Shown: piece after piece, positions 24,604 to 32,626 of the stretch
How positions within the stretch are numbered: the first letter of the stretch is position 1
Layout of the letters: every line of letters begins with the position of its first letter
Source of the DNA: an uncultured Bacilli bacterium
Lineage (GTDB): Bacteria; Bacillota_I; Bacilli_A; RF39; UBA660
Assembly: GCA_934119955.1 (NCBI GenBank)
Contig: CAKOSZ010000003.1
Location: 93,951 to 157,950, forward strand
Length of the DNA: 64,000 nt
Direction of reading: 5' to 3'
Notes under the pieces: generated by a model
What the model was told of the DNA's origin: nothing
The model's input: the letters and a program-made list of their open reading frames with translations, nothing else
Database searches by the model: none
Program-made: the position numbers and the translations under genes

Positions 24604-25591
24604 TATTTTTTATAACAAAATTATAACTATCTTTACACATATCTTCTAAACTATATTTAGTTTCAAATCCAAGTTCATTTTTAGCCTTTTTATTAGAAGC
24701 ATAACAAGCGTCAATATCTCCTGGTCTTCTTGCTACAATCTTATAATTAATTTTTAAATTATTAACTTTTTCAAACATAGTTACAAGTTCTAATACACTT
24801 GTTCCTTTTCCTGTTCCTAAATTATAGATTTTTAATCCTGATTTAGGATTTTTTAAAGCCAAAATATGCCCATTTGCTAAATCCATTACATGAATATAAT
24901 CTCTTACTCCTGTTCCATCAACCGTATTGTAATCATTTCCAAAAACATTTAAAACTGGTAATTTATTTGTTGCAACTTTTACAATATATGGCATTAAATT
25001 ATTTGGTATTCCATTTGGATCTTCTCCTAAAAGTCCAGATTCATGAGCACCTATTGGATTAAAATATCTTAAAATTGTAATATCTAATGAATTATCTGCT
25101 TTATATACATCTTTTAAAATTGTTTCAATCATTAACTTAGTTTGACCATAAGGGTTAGTTGCACTTAAAGGAAAATCTTCTAAAATTGGTAAACTAGAAG
25201 GGTTCCCATAAACAGTTGCACTTGATGAAAAGACTAATTTTTTAACTGAAAATTCTTTCATACAAGTTAATAAATTCATCGTTGAAATTAAATTAGTTTG
25301 ATAATACAAAAGTGGTTTTGAAACACTTTCTCCAACTGCTTTTAAACCAGCAAAATGAATAATTGCATCAAATTTTTCTTTTTTAAAAATGCTTCTTACT
25401 CTATCTAAATTACACAAATCTTCCTGATAAAAAGTAACTGATTTACCAGTAATTTCACGAATTTTATCTAAAACATCTATTTTAGAATTAGATAAATTAT
25501 CAATTATAACAACATCAATATTTTCTTTTAACAAAAGAGTTGTTGTATGTGATCCTATATAACCACATCCACCTGTTACAAGTACTTTCAT
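24593..25591 (-). CDS. galE: UDP-glucose 4-epimerase
   Basis: Interconverts UDP-glucose and UDP-galactose for surface polysaccharide or the Leloir pathway. Extended SDR: the NAD-binding GGCGYIGSH is at the N-terminus, SSSATVYG carries the Ser, and NPYGQTKLM carries the catalytic YxxxK. The C-terminal block YNLGTGKGTSVLEL is typical. At 332 residues the length is normal. The ATG follows the stop of the deacetylase gene directly (TAAATG), with the AGGAGG site within that gene. Confidence 0.95.
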   Translation of the reverse strand: MKVLVTGGCGYIGSHTTTLLLKENIDVVIIDNLSNSKIDVLDKIREITGKSVTFYQEDLCNLDRVRSIFKKEKFDAIIHFAGLKAVGESVSKPLLYYQTNLISTMNLLTCMKEFSVKKLVFSSSATVYGNPSSLPILEDFPLSATNPYGQTKLMIETILKDVYKADNSLDITILRYFNPIGAHESGLLGEDPNGIPNNLMPYIVKVATNKLPVLNVFGNDYNTVDGTGVRDYIHVMDLANGHILALKNPKSGLKIYNLGTGKGTSVLELVTMFEKVNNLKINYKIVARRPGDIDACYASNKKAKNELGFETKYSLEDMCKDSYNFVIKNTNQ

Positions 25592-26818
25592 TTAATCCTC
25601 CTCATAGGTAACTACTTTCTTAGTAGTTTCACCTAATTTATCCTTATATTTACTTGGTATAGTAATTATATCTTTATCTCCATCTGAAATAAATCTTGTT
25701 TTCTTTAACATATTAAATACCATTGTTATATCAAATTCTTTGGAATTATTATCATAGGCACGGCATCTTTTTAAGAAAGTTTTATCAAAAGATTTATCAA
25801 AACTTGATACCTCTGGTTCCCATCCTACTCGAAGAGCTGCTTCGGTTTTATAAGTTTTATCATTGTAGTTTGTTTCTAAAACATATTTAAAATTATCATG
25901 CGTTTTAACATAAGGAGAACCAAATGGAAGAGCAATTATTTTAACATATTTAAAAGGTATAATATTATCTAATAAATCATAGACATAAGATATTTCTTTT
26001 TGCACTCTTTCCCCAGTTGATTTTTTAATATCCAAATGAGTTTGTGTATGATTACCAACATCATAACCATTTTCAACTAACCATTTGATAATATCTTCAT
26101 TGTATTCTTTTTGATTGCAAAGAGCACCCGTTAAAAAGAAAGTTGCTGTTACTTTAAAATCTGGATATTTTTTCTTAATTGATTCTAAAATACCAATTGC
26201 TGAATTAGGATCAAACTTTAAAGATCCATCATCATTTTTTCCAATTACTTTAAAATTATCAGCATTCCCATCATCAAACGTTAAAATAATAGGACTATAA
26301 CCAAGTTCTACATCAATAATTCCATTAATATAGTCTTCTAGTCTAATCATCCTGTATCCATTTTCATAGTAAAACTCTAAATCTTCTAAAAAAGCCTTTG
26401 GAGTTCTATTATAACCATCTTTATCAACATTACCACCAACTGTTCCTGTTGAAGTGCTAGTTTTTTCTCTTATTCCATGGTACATCATTATAGGAACCTT
26501 TCCAAGTTCATTAACACCTTTTTCCTTAAATTCAGTAAGCGGTATACTTCCTTTGGAAACAACTAAATCTAATTTTTTCCCATTAAGTGTACTTTTAATA
26601 ACAACATCTTTTTTGAAATCATCACTATACTCATAAGTTTTTGTAACCTCTAAATCATTTTTATTTGCATATTCAACAACACTTGCAAGTTCCATATTTT
26701 TAAATTCTGTTTTAAGTTCTTTCTTAACTTGATTATTAGAACCATTTTCACTTAAAGAACAACCTGTAACTAATAAAATAACAATAAATAAAATTAAAAA
26801 GTATCTATTTTTTTTCAT
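25592..26818 (-). CDS. Lipoprotein polysaccharide deacetylase (NodB family)
   Basis: About 408 residues. The N-terminal lipoprotein signal ends in the lipobox LVTGC (about residue 20). A PASTA-like segment of about 60 residues (SVVEYANKNDLEV ... LVVSKG) follows. The catalytic NodB domain has PIMMYHGI, ILTFDDGNADN (metal Asp pair) and GYDVGNHTQTHLD (metal histidines). Such enzymes de-N-acetylate extracellular polysaccharide or peptidoglycan. The ATG at 26818 is chosen because the signal starts there; the upstream extension in frame reads through AT-rich non-coding sequence. It is co-transcribed with galE. Confidence 0.9.
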   Translation of the reverse strand: MKKNRYFLILFIVILLVTGCSLSENGSNNQVKKELKTEFKNMELASVVEYANKNDLEVTKTYEYSDDFKKDVVIKSTLNGKKLDLVVSKGSIPLTEFKEKGVNELGKVPIMMYHGIREKTSTSTGTVGGNVDKDGYNRTPKAFLEDLEFYYENGYRMIRLEDYINGIIDVELGYSPIILTFDDGNADNFKVIGKNDDGSLKFDPNSAIGILESIKKKYPDFKVTATFFLTGALCNQKEYNEDIIKWLVENGYDVGNHTQTHLDIKKSTGERVQKEISYVYDLLDNIIPFKYVKIIALPFGSPYVKTHDNFKYVLETNYNDKTYKTEAALRVGWEPEVSSFDKSFDKTFLKRCRAYDNNSKEFDITMVFNMLKKTRFISDGDKDIITIPSKYKDKLGETTKKVVTYEED

Positions 26819-26906
26819 ATCAATCCTCTCATAATTATTATATCTCAAAAAAGATAAAAAAACTATACCAAACAAGAAAAATATCATAAAATATTATGGT
26901 GATAAC

Positions 26907-27125
26907 ATGTTTAAAAAAAGAAGTCACGGAATGTTTTGTTACTGTAATATCTGTCGAACACGAAGAAAAACAAGTTTTTTCTATAATATAATTACTAGTG
27001 TCATTTTAATAATATGTATTTATCAATTATTTATTATTTTACTTGCTTTTACAAGAGTAAATTGTTTTATTCTATTCATTGAAGTATTATTTCTTACTTT
27101 TTTAATTTCGAGAAGTTTATTTTAA
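26907..27125 (+). CDS. Small membrane protein with CxC-C motif, unknown
   Basis: A 72-residue protein: basic N-terminus with CYCNIC (residues 11-16) and two hydrophobic segments. GGTGATAAC precedes the ATG with the usual spacing of this genome, and a terminator follows directly, which supports a real gene. It is too small to assign to a family. Confidence 0.55.
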   Translation: MFKKRSHGMFCYCNICRTRRKTSFFYNIITSVILIICIYQLFIILLAFTRVNCFILFIEVLFLTFLISRSLF

Positions 27126-27128
27126 AAA

Positions 27129-27156
27129 AAATTCTAAATCAAAAAATTTAGAATTT
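27129..27156. terminator. Bidirectional terminator
   Basis: Stem AAATTCTAAAT/ATTTAGAATTT (27129-27139 with 27146-27156), T run after it on the plus strand and A run before it. It ends both the 26907 gene (+) and the 27157 gene (-). Confidence 0.85.
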
Positions 27157-27585
27157 TTACTTATCATCTTTACGAGCATATTTATTCATATAAGTAGAAA
27201 TTGCCGTTTCAACTTCTTTTAAAGAACTTTTTCCAAGATTAGATACAACTATTAACTCCTTGGCTGTATCAATAATAACACGTCCAAAGATTAAACCTGA
27301 TTGAACTTTTAAATCATTAAAAAGTTCAGGAGTTACCGTAGTTAAGAAATATCCCCATAAAACTCTTTTTGTTGCAATGATAATTCTTTCATTAGTAAGT
27401 GCAACTACACAAGTTGAAAATATTTCTTTATGAGAAAATCCTTTTTGGCCACAAAAGACATATAAAACTTTTTCTCCTTCATTCAAATGTTCTTCTATAA
27501 CTTGACTATGCGCTTTTATTCTAAATGCAATTGTTCCAAAATATTTATCTTTAAATCTTTTAGCTAACTTATAAACACTATTCAT
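27157..27585 (-). CDS. Bacterial PH-like domain protein
   Basis: A 142-residue cytoplasmic protein. The core YVFCGQ ... CVVALTNERIIIATKRVLWG ... LFNDLKVQSGLIFGRVIID matches bacterial PH-domain (bPH) proteins, with the conserved LTNERIII strand. It overlaps the thioredoxin-like gene by 8 bases, so the two are co-translated. The binding partner is unknown. Confidence 0.7.
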   Translation of the reverse strand: MNSVYKLAKRFKDKYFGTIAFRIKAHSQVIEEHLNEGEKVLYVFCGQKGFSHKEIFSTCVVALTNERIIIATKRVLWGYFLTTVTPELFNDLKVQSGLIFGRVIIDTAKELIVVSNLGKSSLKEVETAISTYMNKYARKDDK

Positions 27586-28093
27586 TTATAAACCCATTAT
27601 TTTTAAATAATTTAAGTAAACTTGCTTCTTCTACGTATTGGTAAACTCCATCAACAATTACACCATTTTGAACAATTATAGTATTAGGAGTTCCATATCC
27701 TCCTTGTTCTTTATAGTAATCTACTGAATTAATAAATTTTTTACCATCTTCTGTATATTGATTAGTATCATTATCAAAAAAGTTAGTAGCATCTAAACGA
27801 TAAATTTTTAAATTATATTCAGTTCCTAATTTTTTTATAATTGGATTTTCTTTTTCACACCAAGGACATCCATTTTTAGATAGATAAACTATTTGTTTTT
27901 CTTCACTATTCATTAATTCTAAATACTCATCAACAGTTATATCAGTAAACTTATAAGCATTCTTGCCACTTCCATAACTTTTAGATGCTGCAAATGATAA
28001 ACCAAGAATAGCAAGAACAACTACAAAGATACCTATACCTTTAAGTAAGTTTTTCTTGTTAATATTAATTTGAATATTTTCATTTTTTTCCAT
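27578..28093 (-). CDS. Membrane-anchored thioredoxin-like oxidoreductase
   Basis: A 171-residue protein: N-terminal membrane segment (about 17-35) and an extracytoplasmic thioredoxin-like domain with a CxxC active site in SKNGCPWCEKENPI. YGTPNTIIVQNG contains the cis-Pro loop (TP). It probably performs disulfide exchange at the cell surface; several cysteine-containing exported proteins in the window could be substrates (inference). The gene overlaps the PH-domain gene that follows. Confidence 0.82.
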   Translation of the reverse strand: MEKNENIQININKKNLLKGIGIFVVVLAILGLSFAASKSYGSGKNAYKFTDITVDEYLELMNSEEKQIVYLSKNGCPWCEKENPIIKKLGTEYNLKIYRLDATNFFDNDTNQYTEDGKKFINSVDYYKEQGGYGTPNTIIVQNGVIVDGVYQYVEEASLLKLFKNNGFINE

Positions 28094-28153
28094 ATCACAC
28101 CTCTTGCAGTAATTATAACATTTTTTTAAAAAAATAGCAAATCTAGATGTAAA

Positions 28154-28909
28154 CTAACCAAATAGTTTTTTAATTAAACTTGTTAAGAAATCGCTAATAA
28201 TATCTAATATAATATCTAATATATTTTTAGTTTCACTACTACTATCAGTATCTGTACTACTTAAATTATTAGATACATCATCATCGCTCCAAATTCTAAG
28301 TTTTTTACTCTTAGCAACACTTTCAACTTCTTTTAAATGATTAGTATATTCATAGTTTCCATAAAGATAAGCAACCTTAGCATATCCTTCTTCAAGAAGA
28401 GTTTCTTGCACTAATTTATTATCAGCATAAACCCATACTAAAATACGACCATATTTGTCAGTATCATCACTATTTGCATCATATTCAACTTTTAAACTAC
28501 TTGCATTAGTAAGCAAATTACAAGTAAATTCACTAGCATCTTTTCCGTATAATTCAACTTCTTTTTTAGGATGAACTGATTCAGGAGTATCAATTGCTAG
28601 AAACCTTGCTGTTTTAATACTTCCATCACTCATTTTTAACTTAGCCGTATCTCCATCTACACATTTAGATAAACTAACATTTTCAGTTTTCTTAGTTTTA
28701 GCCTTATAACAACTAGGTGCACTAAGTTCTTTACTATCCTTTATTACATATTTATTATTTTCAAGTTTTACAGTATGCCAATGATTAGAGTGACTTCCAT
28801 ATAAGATGCCATCACACTTTATAACACTACTTTGTTTAATAGAACCACTTGTTGCATATACATTTAAACTAATTAAAAAAATAAATAAACTTAATAATAT
28901 TTTCTTCAT
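28154..28909 (-). CDS. Secreted thermonuclease-family (SNase) protein
   Basis: A 251-residue exported protein. A signal peptide covers about residues 1-20. A short domain with YGSHSNHWHTV (about residues 38-48) resembles YHYH/lipoprotein add-ons to SNase proteins. The Staphylococcal nuclease fold has CVDGDTAKL, RFLAIDTPES (catalytic Arg and Asp) and DKYGRILVWVY. The C-terminus ends with an amphipathic or hydrophobic helix (LDIILDIISDFLTSLIKKLF) that may tether it to the membrane. Probable role: extracellular DNA/RNA degradation. Confidence 0.87.
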   Translation of the reverse strand: MKKILLSLFIFLISLNVYATSGSIKQSSVIKCDGILYGSHSNHWHTVKLENNKYVIKDSKELSAPSCYKAKTKKTENVSLSKCVDGDTAKLKMSDGSIKTARFLAIDTPESVHPKKEVELYGKDASEFTCNLLTNASSLKVEYDANSDDTDKYGRILVWVYADNKLVQETLLEEGYAKVAYLYGNYEYTNHLKEVESVAKSKKLRIWSDDDVSNNLSSTDTDSSSETKNILDIILDIISDFLTSLIKKLFG

Positions 28910-29010
28910 ACTACCTACTTTTTATATAATTTTAACATTAAATTAAGTAAAAGTAAATTTATTATTTTTTAAAAAAAATTAAGTTTTATTTATTTCATAC
29001 TTACAATTAT

Positions 29011-29618
29011 TTAATAATCATTTTCAAATTTATCTATTGCGTCTAATATTTTATAAATACTTGTATGGGGATTAGTTTTTAATAATTCTTCTTTATTATT
29101 TATAACACTTTGTTCAATTGATTTAGCCTTTGTTTTAGCTTTATCTGTTAAATTATAAATTAATTTATACATATCCATACTTTCTTCATAACCATTATTT
29201 ATAATTGCTAATTCTTTTTTTACTTCTTTACTAGATAAAAAATTTAATTTATTACTACGATAGTGCATAAGATACCATATTTCAAATGTAGGAGAAGAAG
29301 TAATTATTTCAATGTTATTTTTATTACACTTTTCTTCTATTTCTTTAATTTCATTAATTCTTGTTTTATTTAAATCAGTATCTAATACTAAAAATATTTT
29401 ACAATTTTCTTCTGATTTTATATCTTCATTAGCAATATAATTTAATAAATCATTTAACATACCCTTAGATTAGTACTATTACCAGTTGAAAATTGTATTC
29501 TTAAATCTCTACTTGCAAAATTTCTAAAATAATAATATTCACTTGATTTCTTTCCGCCCTCAGAACAAATAACTATTAGAGGTCTTTTCTTGTTGTGTTT
29601 TATTTGTCCTCTAGCCAT
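29011..29618 (-). pseudogene. rloB: RloB-type TOPRIM-like protein gene, frameshifted
   Basis: Two reading frames together make an RloB family protein. The N-terminal part starts at the ATG 29616-29618 (MARGQIKHNKKRPLIVICSE, with the acidic residue of the first TOPRIM-like motif) and reaches a stop near 29459. The C-terminal 149 residues continue in another frame (MLNDLLNYIAN ..., with FLVLDTDLN as the DxD motif). The junction at CTAAGGGTATG needs one extra base, most simply a G lost from a G4 run. The start overlaps the end of rloA (19 bases), as expected for an rloAB operon. The gene is probably inactive unless the frameshift is a sequencing error. Confidence 0.75.
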
Positions 29619-30868
29619 AAATCAACATCCTTTATAAACGGAATTGCTCCATATCTACCATTAATATAACCTTTTAAAATATTTTCATCTTTTCTTACAG
29701 AAAATGAATCAAGTGGATATAAATCAGTTATTCCATTACTTGGATTTTTCTCTGTAAACCAAATTTGATCTCTTCTTAATAATTCTAAATCTAATAAATT
29801 AGTAGCATGTGTTGTAAATATTAACTGACTATTGTATTTATTAATATCTGGATTATTAAATAATTTAATAATAAACTCAACTAATTTAGGGTGCATACTT
29901 CTCTCAAATTCATCTACTATTATTACTTTCGAACTAGAAAATGATCTTTTTAAAATTGGAGCAAGTGAAAATAATACTTTTGTTCCTAAGGATTCATCTA
30001 TAAAATTTAATTTATAAAAATGTTTTTTATTAAATTCATCTATTACTTCATGTTCAAGTTCTATATTAATATTTTTAGTTTTAAATACTTTACTATTTTG
30101 ATTAATCTTTGGAATTAATAAATCAACCATGTTTTCATCCATGTTTTTTTCTTCATAATCTACATTTATATCTTTAATTAAAATATCTGCTTCTTTTAAT
30201 AACTTTAAAGTAAATTCTTTTAAGTCTTTATCATTTTTACTATAACTTATTAAATCATTATCTAAAATATTAGTAAAAGAATCATAAGTATCTATTACAT
30301 TTAAAAACCATAAAAATGGATCTTTGGTTTTATCATAATTCCAAGAAGAAGAAGTTGCTAAGAATAATTTATTTTCAAGATTTTTATTTTTTAATTCTTC
30401 TAATTTAGTTTTATCACTATTAAATTCATAATCATTAGTATTAGTTCTTGTGAAAATATTAGTAGGTTTTTGACTATAATAAGCATCTAATATTTCATCA
30501 TATATTTTATTTTCATCAGCACTAAAATAATAACGGTATTTTATATTATTAGTTATAAAAACAAATTCAAACTCACTTGGTTTATTTCTACTAGTATCAT
30601 CAAGTAAAAATGGTTTAACTAAATCTAATTTACCACCAGGCATCATTAAATTAGAAGTTCTAACCAATATAATAGCACAAGTGAAGGCTTTTATTACATT
30701 TGATTTACCTGATGCATTTGCTCCATATATAACTGAGGTTCTAAGTAAATCAGTTATATCATTTTTTATAATATTATTAATATTTTCTTCTCCATTACCT
30801 TTTTCCATTGATAAAGTTATTTTATCTTTAAAAGATAAAAAGTTTTTAACACTAAATTCTATAAGCAT
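29600..30868 (-). CDS. rloA: RloA-like AAA/ABC-type ATPase (phage-defence type)
   Basis: A 422-residue ATPase of the AAA_15/AAA_21 class. FSVKNFLSFKD is the typical N-terminus, Walker A is GANASGKSN (about residues 49-57), and Walker B is VIIVDEFERSMHP. The C-terminal block has TTHATNLLD. Together with RloB this is the R-linked RloAB pair, often found in restriction or defence islands and related to the PARIS-type ATPase plus TOPRIM nuclease systems. A promoter with TATAAT (complement of about 30896-30901) and GGTGAT precedes the ATG. Its partner rloB is frameshifted. Confidence 0.85.
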   Translation of the reverse strand: MLIEFSVKNFLSFKDKITLSMEKGNGEENINNIIKNDITDLLRTSVIYGANASGKSNVIKAFTCAIILVRTSNLMMPGGKLDLVKPFLLDDTSRNKPSEFEFVFITNNIKYRYYFSADENKIYDEILDAYYSQKPTNIFTRTNTNDYEFNSDKTKLEELKNKNLENKLFLATSSSWNYDKTKDPFLWFLNVIDTYDSFTNILDNDLISYSKNDKDLKEFTLKLLKEADILIKDINVDYEEKNMDENMVDLLIPKINQNSKVFKTKNINIELEHEVIDEFNKKHFYKLNFIDESLGTKVLFSLAPILKRSFSSSKVIIVDEFERSMHPKLVEFIIKLFNNPDINKYNSQLIFTTHATNLLDLELLRRDQIWFTEKNPSNGITDLYPLDSFSVRKDENILKGYINGRYGAIPFIKDVDLWLEDK

Positions 30869-31178
30869 AATATCACCCTTTCATTTAGTATTATACAACA
30901 AAAAGTTGAAAAAATGCAATTATTTTTTGATTTTTTGTATTTTTTTCACAAATATTTAAATAATAAACAATATTTTATCTATTATTTATTATTTTATCTA
31001 TCACATCATAATTTAGCAATCTTGAAACATTAAAATTTTTCTCATAAATATAATACATCATATATTTTTTATAATAGGAATAATTAAGTCTAAACTGGTT
31101 AAATTATTAATATCGTAATTCATGGACAAATCAAGGTTTTACGAGTATTTAATGAGAAAATTTAACTGGTGGTAGTAA
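30869..31178. other. Intergenic region between rloA and the tandem-HTH regulator
   Basis: About 310 bases, strongly AT-rich. It holds the rloA promoter on the minus strand (TTGCAT, 18-base spacer, TATAAT at about 30896-30925) and the regulator's ribosome binding site at its right end. No other gene or structured element was recognised. Confidence 0.5.
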
Positions 31179-31640
31179 ATGTTTTATAATTTAAGAAAGA
31201 TACGCGAACGACAAGGAATTTCTCAAAGAGAGACCGCAAGACTTTTAAAAATAAGCAAATCTAGTTATAATTATTATGAAACAGGTGAATATATTATTTC
31301 TTTAAATCATTTAAATGATTTTTGTAATAAATTTCATGTTTCTATGGATTATGTAGTTGGATTAACTGATATTAATACTAATTCAAATATTACTAAAAGA
31401 TATAGAATTAATCCTAAGATTATAGGAATGAGAATTAAGAAAATTAGAAAAAAGAAAAAAATGACACAGATAGATTTAGCAGAACTTTTAAATACATCTC
31501 AATCTAATATTAGTGCTTACGAAAATGGAAAAAACATGGTTTTAACAGCATTTGCTTATACAATGGCAAAAAATTTTAATATTAGTCTTGATTATATAGT
31601 CGGTCGTAGTAATACAATAAGAATTGCCAAAAAGAAATAA
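31179..31640 (+). CDS. Transcriptional regulator with two XRE-type HTH domains
   Basis: A 153-residue protein made of two consecutive Cro/CI helix-turn-helix domains: residues about 3-62 (LRKIRERQGISQRETA ... YYETGEY) and 84-145 (RIKKIRKKKKMTQIDLAELL ... SAYENGKN). Each ends with FHVSMDYVVGLTD or FNISLDYIVGRS. Internal duplication is evident. GGTGG precedes the ATG. The operator and target are unknown; the divergent rloA operon is a candidate. Confidence 0.85.
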   Translation: MFYNLRKIRERQGISQRETARLLKISKSSYNYYETGEYIISLNHLNDFCNKFHVSMDYVVGLTDINTNSNITKRYRINPKIIGMRIKKIRKKKKMTQIDLAELLNTSQSNISAYENGKNMVLTAFAYTMAKNFNISLDYIVGRSNTIRIAKKK

Positions 31641-31647
31641 ATAAATT

Positions 31648-31670
31648 AGTAAGAGTTTTCTTACTTTTTT
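31648..31670 (+). terminator. Terminator of the tandem-HTH gene
   Basis: Stem AGTAAGA/TCTTACT (31648-31654 with 31659-31665) followed by T5. Confidence 0.8.
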
Positions 31671-31672
31671 AT

Positions 31673-31701
31673 TTTACATAATTAAGTTTTTATATTATAA
31701 T
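31673..31701 (+). promoter_or_regulatory. Sigma-A promoter of the radical SAM gene
   Basis: TTTACA (31673-31678), 17-base spacer, perfect TATAAT (31696-31701). The expected +1 falls at about 31707-31708, on the GTG start codon of the gene. Confidence 0.75.
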
Positions 31702-31707
31702 ATTTAC

Positions 31708-32616
31708 GTGATTTGTATGAATGTATTAAAAAAATGTAATTTATGTAAAAGAAATTGCTTAGTAGATAGATATAAAGTTAAAGGTTATTGCAAGCAAACA
31801 AATAAAATTAGAATTGCTAAATCTTGTCTTACTTATTTTGAAGAACCTTGTATTTCAAATGAAAAAGGATCAGGAACAATATTTTTTTCAGGTTGTAATT
31901 TAGGATGTGTTTATTGTCAAAATAAATGTATTTCAATTGATAACTTTGGAAAAGATATTAGTATTAAAAGACTTGCAGAAATAATGTTAGAACTACAAAA
32001 TAAGGGAGCAATTAATATTAATTTAGTAACTCCTACACCTCACGTTATAGGTATTATAAAAGCCATTAAAATTGCTAAGAAAAATGGGTTAAAAATACCA
32101 ATTATTTATAATACTTCAAGTTATGAAAATATAAATACTATAAAAATGCTTAATGGTTTAATAGATGTTTATCTACCTGATTTTAAATACTTTAATGATG
32201 AAATCGCTCTTAAATATTCAAAAGCAAATAATTATTTAGAAACAGAAAAAGAAGTAATTAAAGAAATGTATAAACAAGTAGGACCTATTAAATTTAAAAA
32301 TGATAATGTTATAAGTGGTGTAATTGTTAGACATTTAATGTTACCAGGTTTAAAAGAAGATACTAAAAAAGTACTTAAATATTTATATAATACTTATCAT
32401 GATAATATTTATATAAGTTTAATGAATCAATATACTATAATGGATAATTTACCATTTAATGAATTAAAAAAGAATATTAAAAAAAGTGATTATGAAGAAG
32501 TAATAGACTATGCAATTAATTTAGGTATTAATAACTGTTATTGTCAACTTGATAATACAAATTCTAAAAAATATATTCCTAATTTTAATTTAGAAGGTGT
32601 TAAAAAAACTAAGTAA
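31708..32616 (+). CDS. PflX-like radical SAM protein, possibly leaderless
   Basis: A 302-residue radical SAM protein of the pyruvate-formate-lyase-activase-like (COG1313/PflX) group. The N-terminus has a Cys-rich patch (KKCNLCKRNCLVD and GYC). The iron-sulfur cluster motif is FFSGCNLGCVYCQNKC. The rest is the TIM-barrel half (YLPDFKYF; LMLPGLKED; QYTIMDN). The physiological substrate is unknown. The start is GTG 31708 or ATG 31717; no Shine-Dalgarno lies upstream and the promoter is immediately adjacent. Confidence 0.85.
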   Translation: MICMNVLKKCNLCKRNCLVDRYKVKGYCKQTNKIRIAKSCLTYFEEPCISNEKGSGTIFFSGCNLGCVYCQNKCISIDNFGKDISIKRLAEIMLELQNKGAININLVTPTPHVIGIIKAIKIAKKNGLKIPIIYNTSSYENINTIKMLNGLIDVYLPDFKYFNDEIALKYSKANNYLETEKEVIKEMYKQVGPIKFKNDNVISGVIVRHLMLPGLKEDTKKVLKYLYNTYHDNIYISLMNQYTIMDNLPFNELKKNIKKSDYEEVIDYAINLGINNCYCQLDNTNSKKYIPNFNLEGVKKTK

Positions 32617-32626
32617 AATACTTAGT
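32602..32626 (-). terminator. Terminator of helD
   Basis: Perfect stem ACTAAGTA/TACTTAGT (32608-32615 with 32619-32626) followed by six T on the minus strand. It overlaps the stop of the convergent radical SAM gene and may serve both. Confidence 0.8.
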
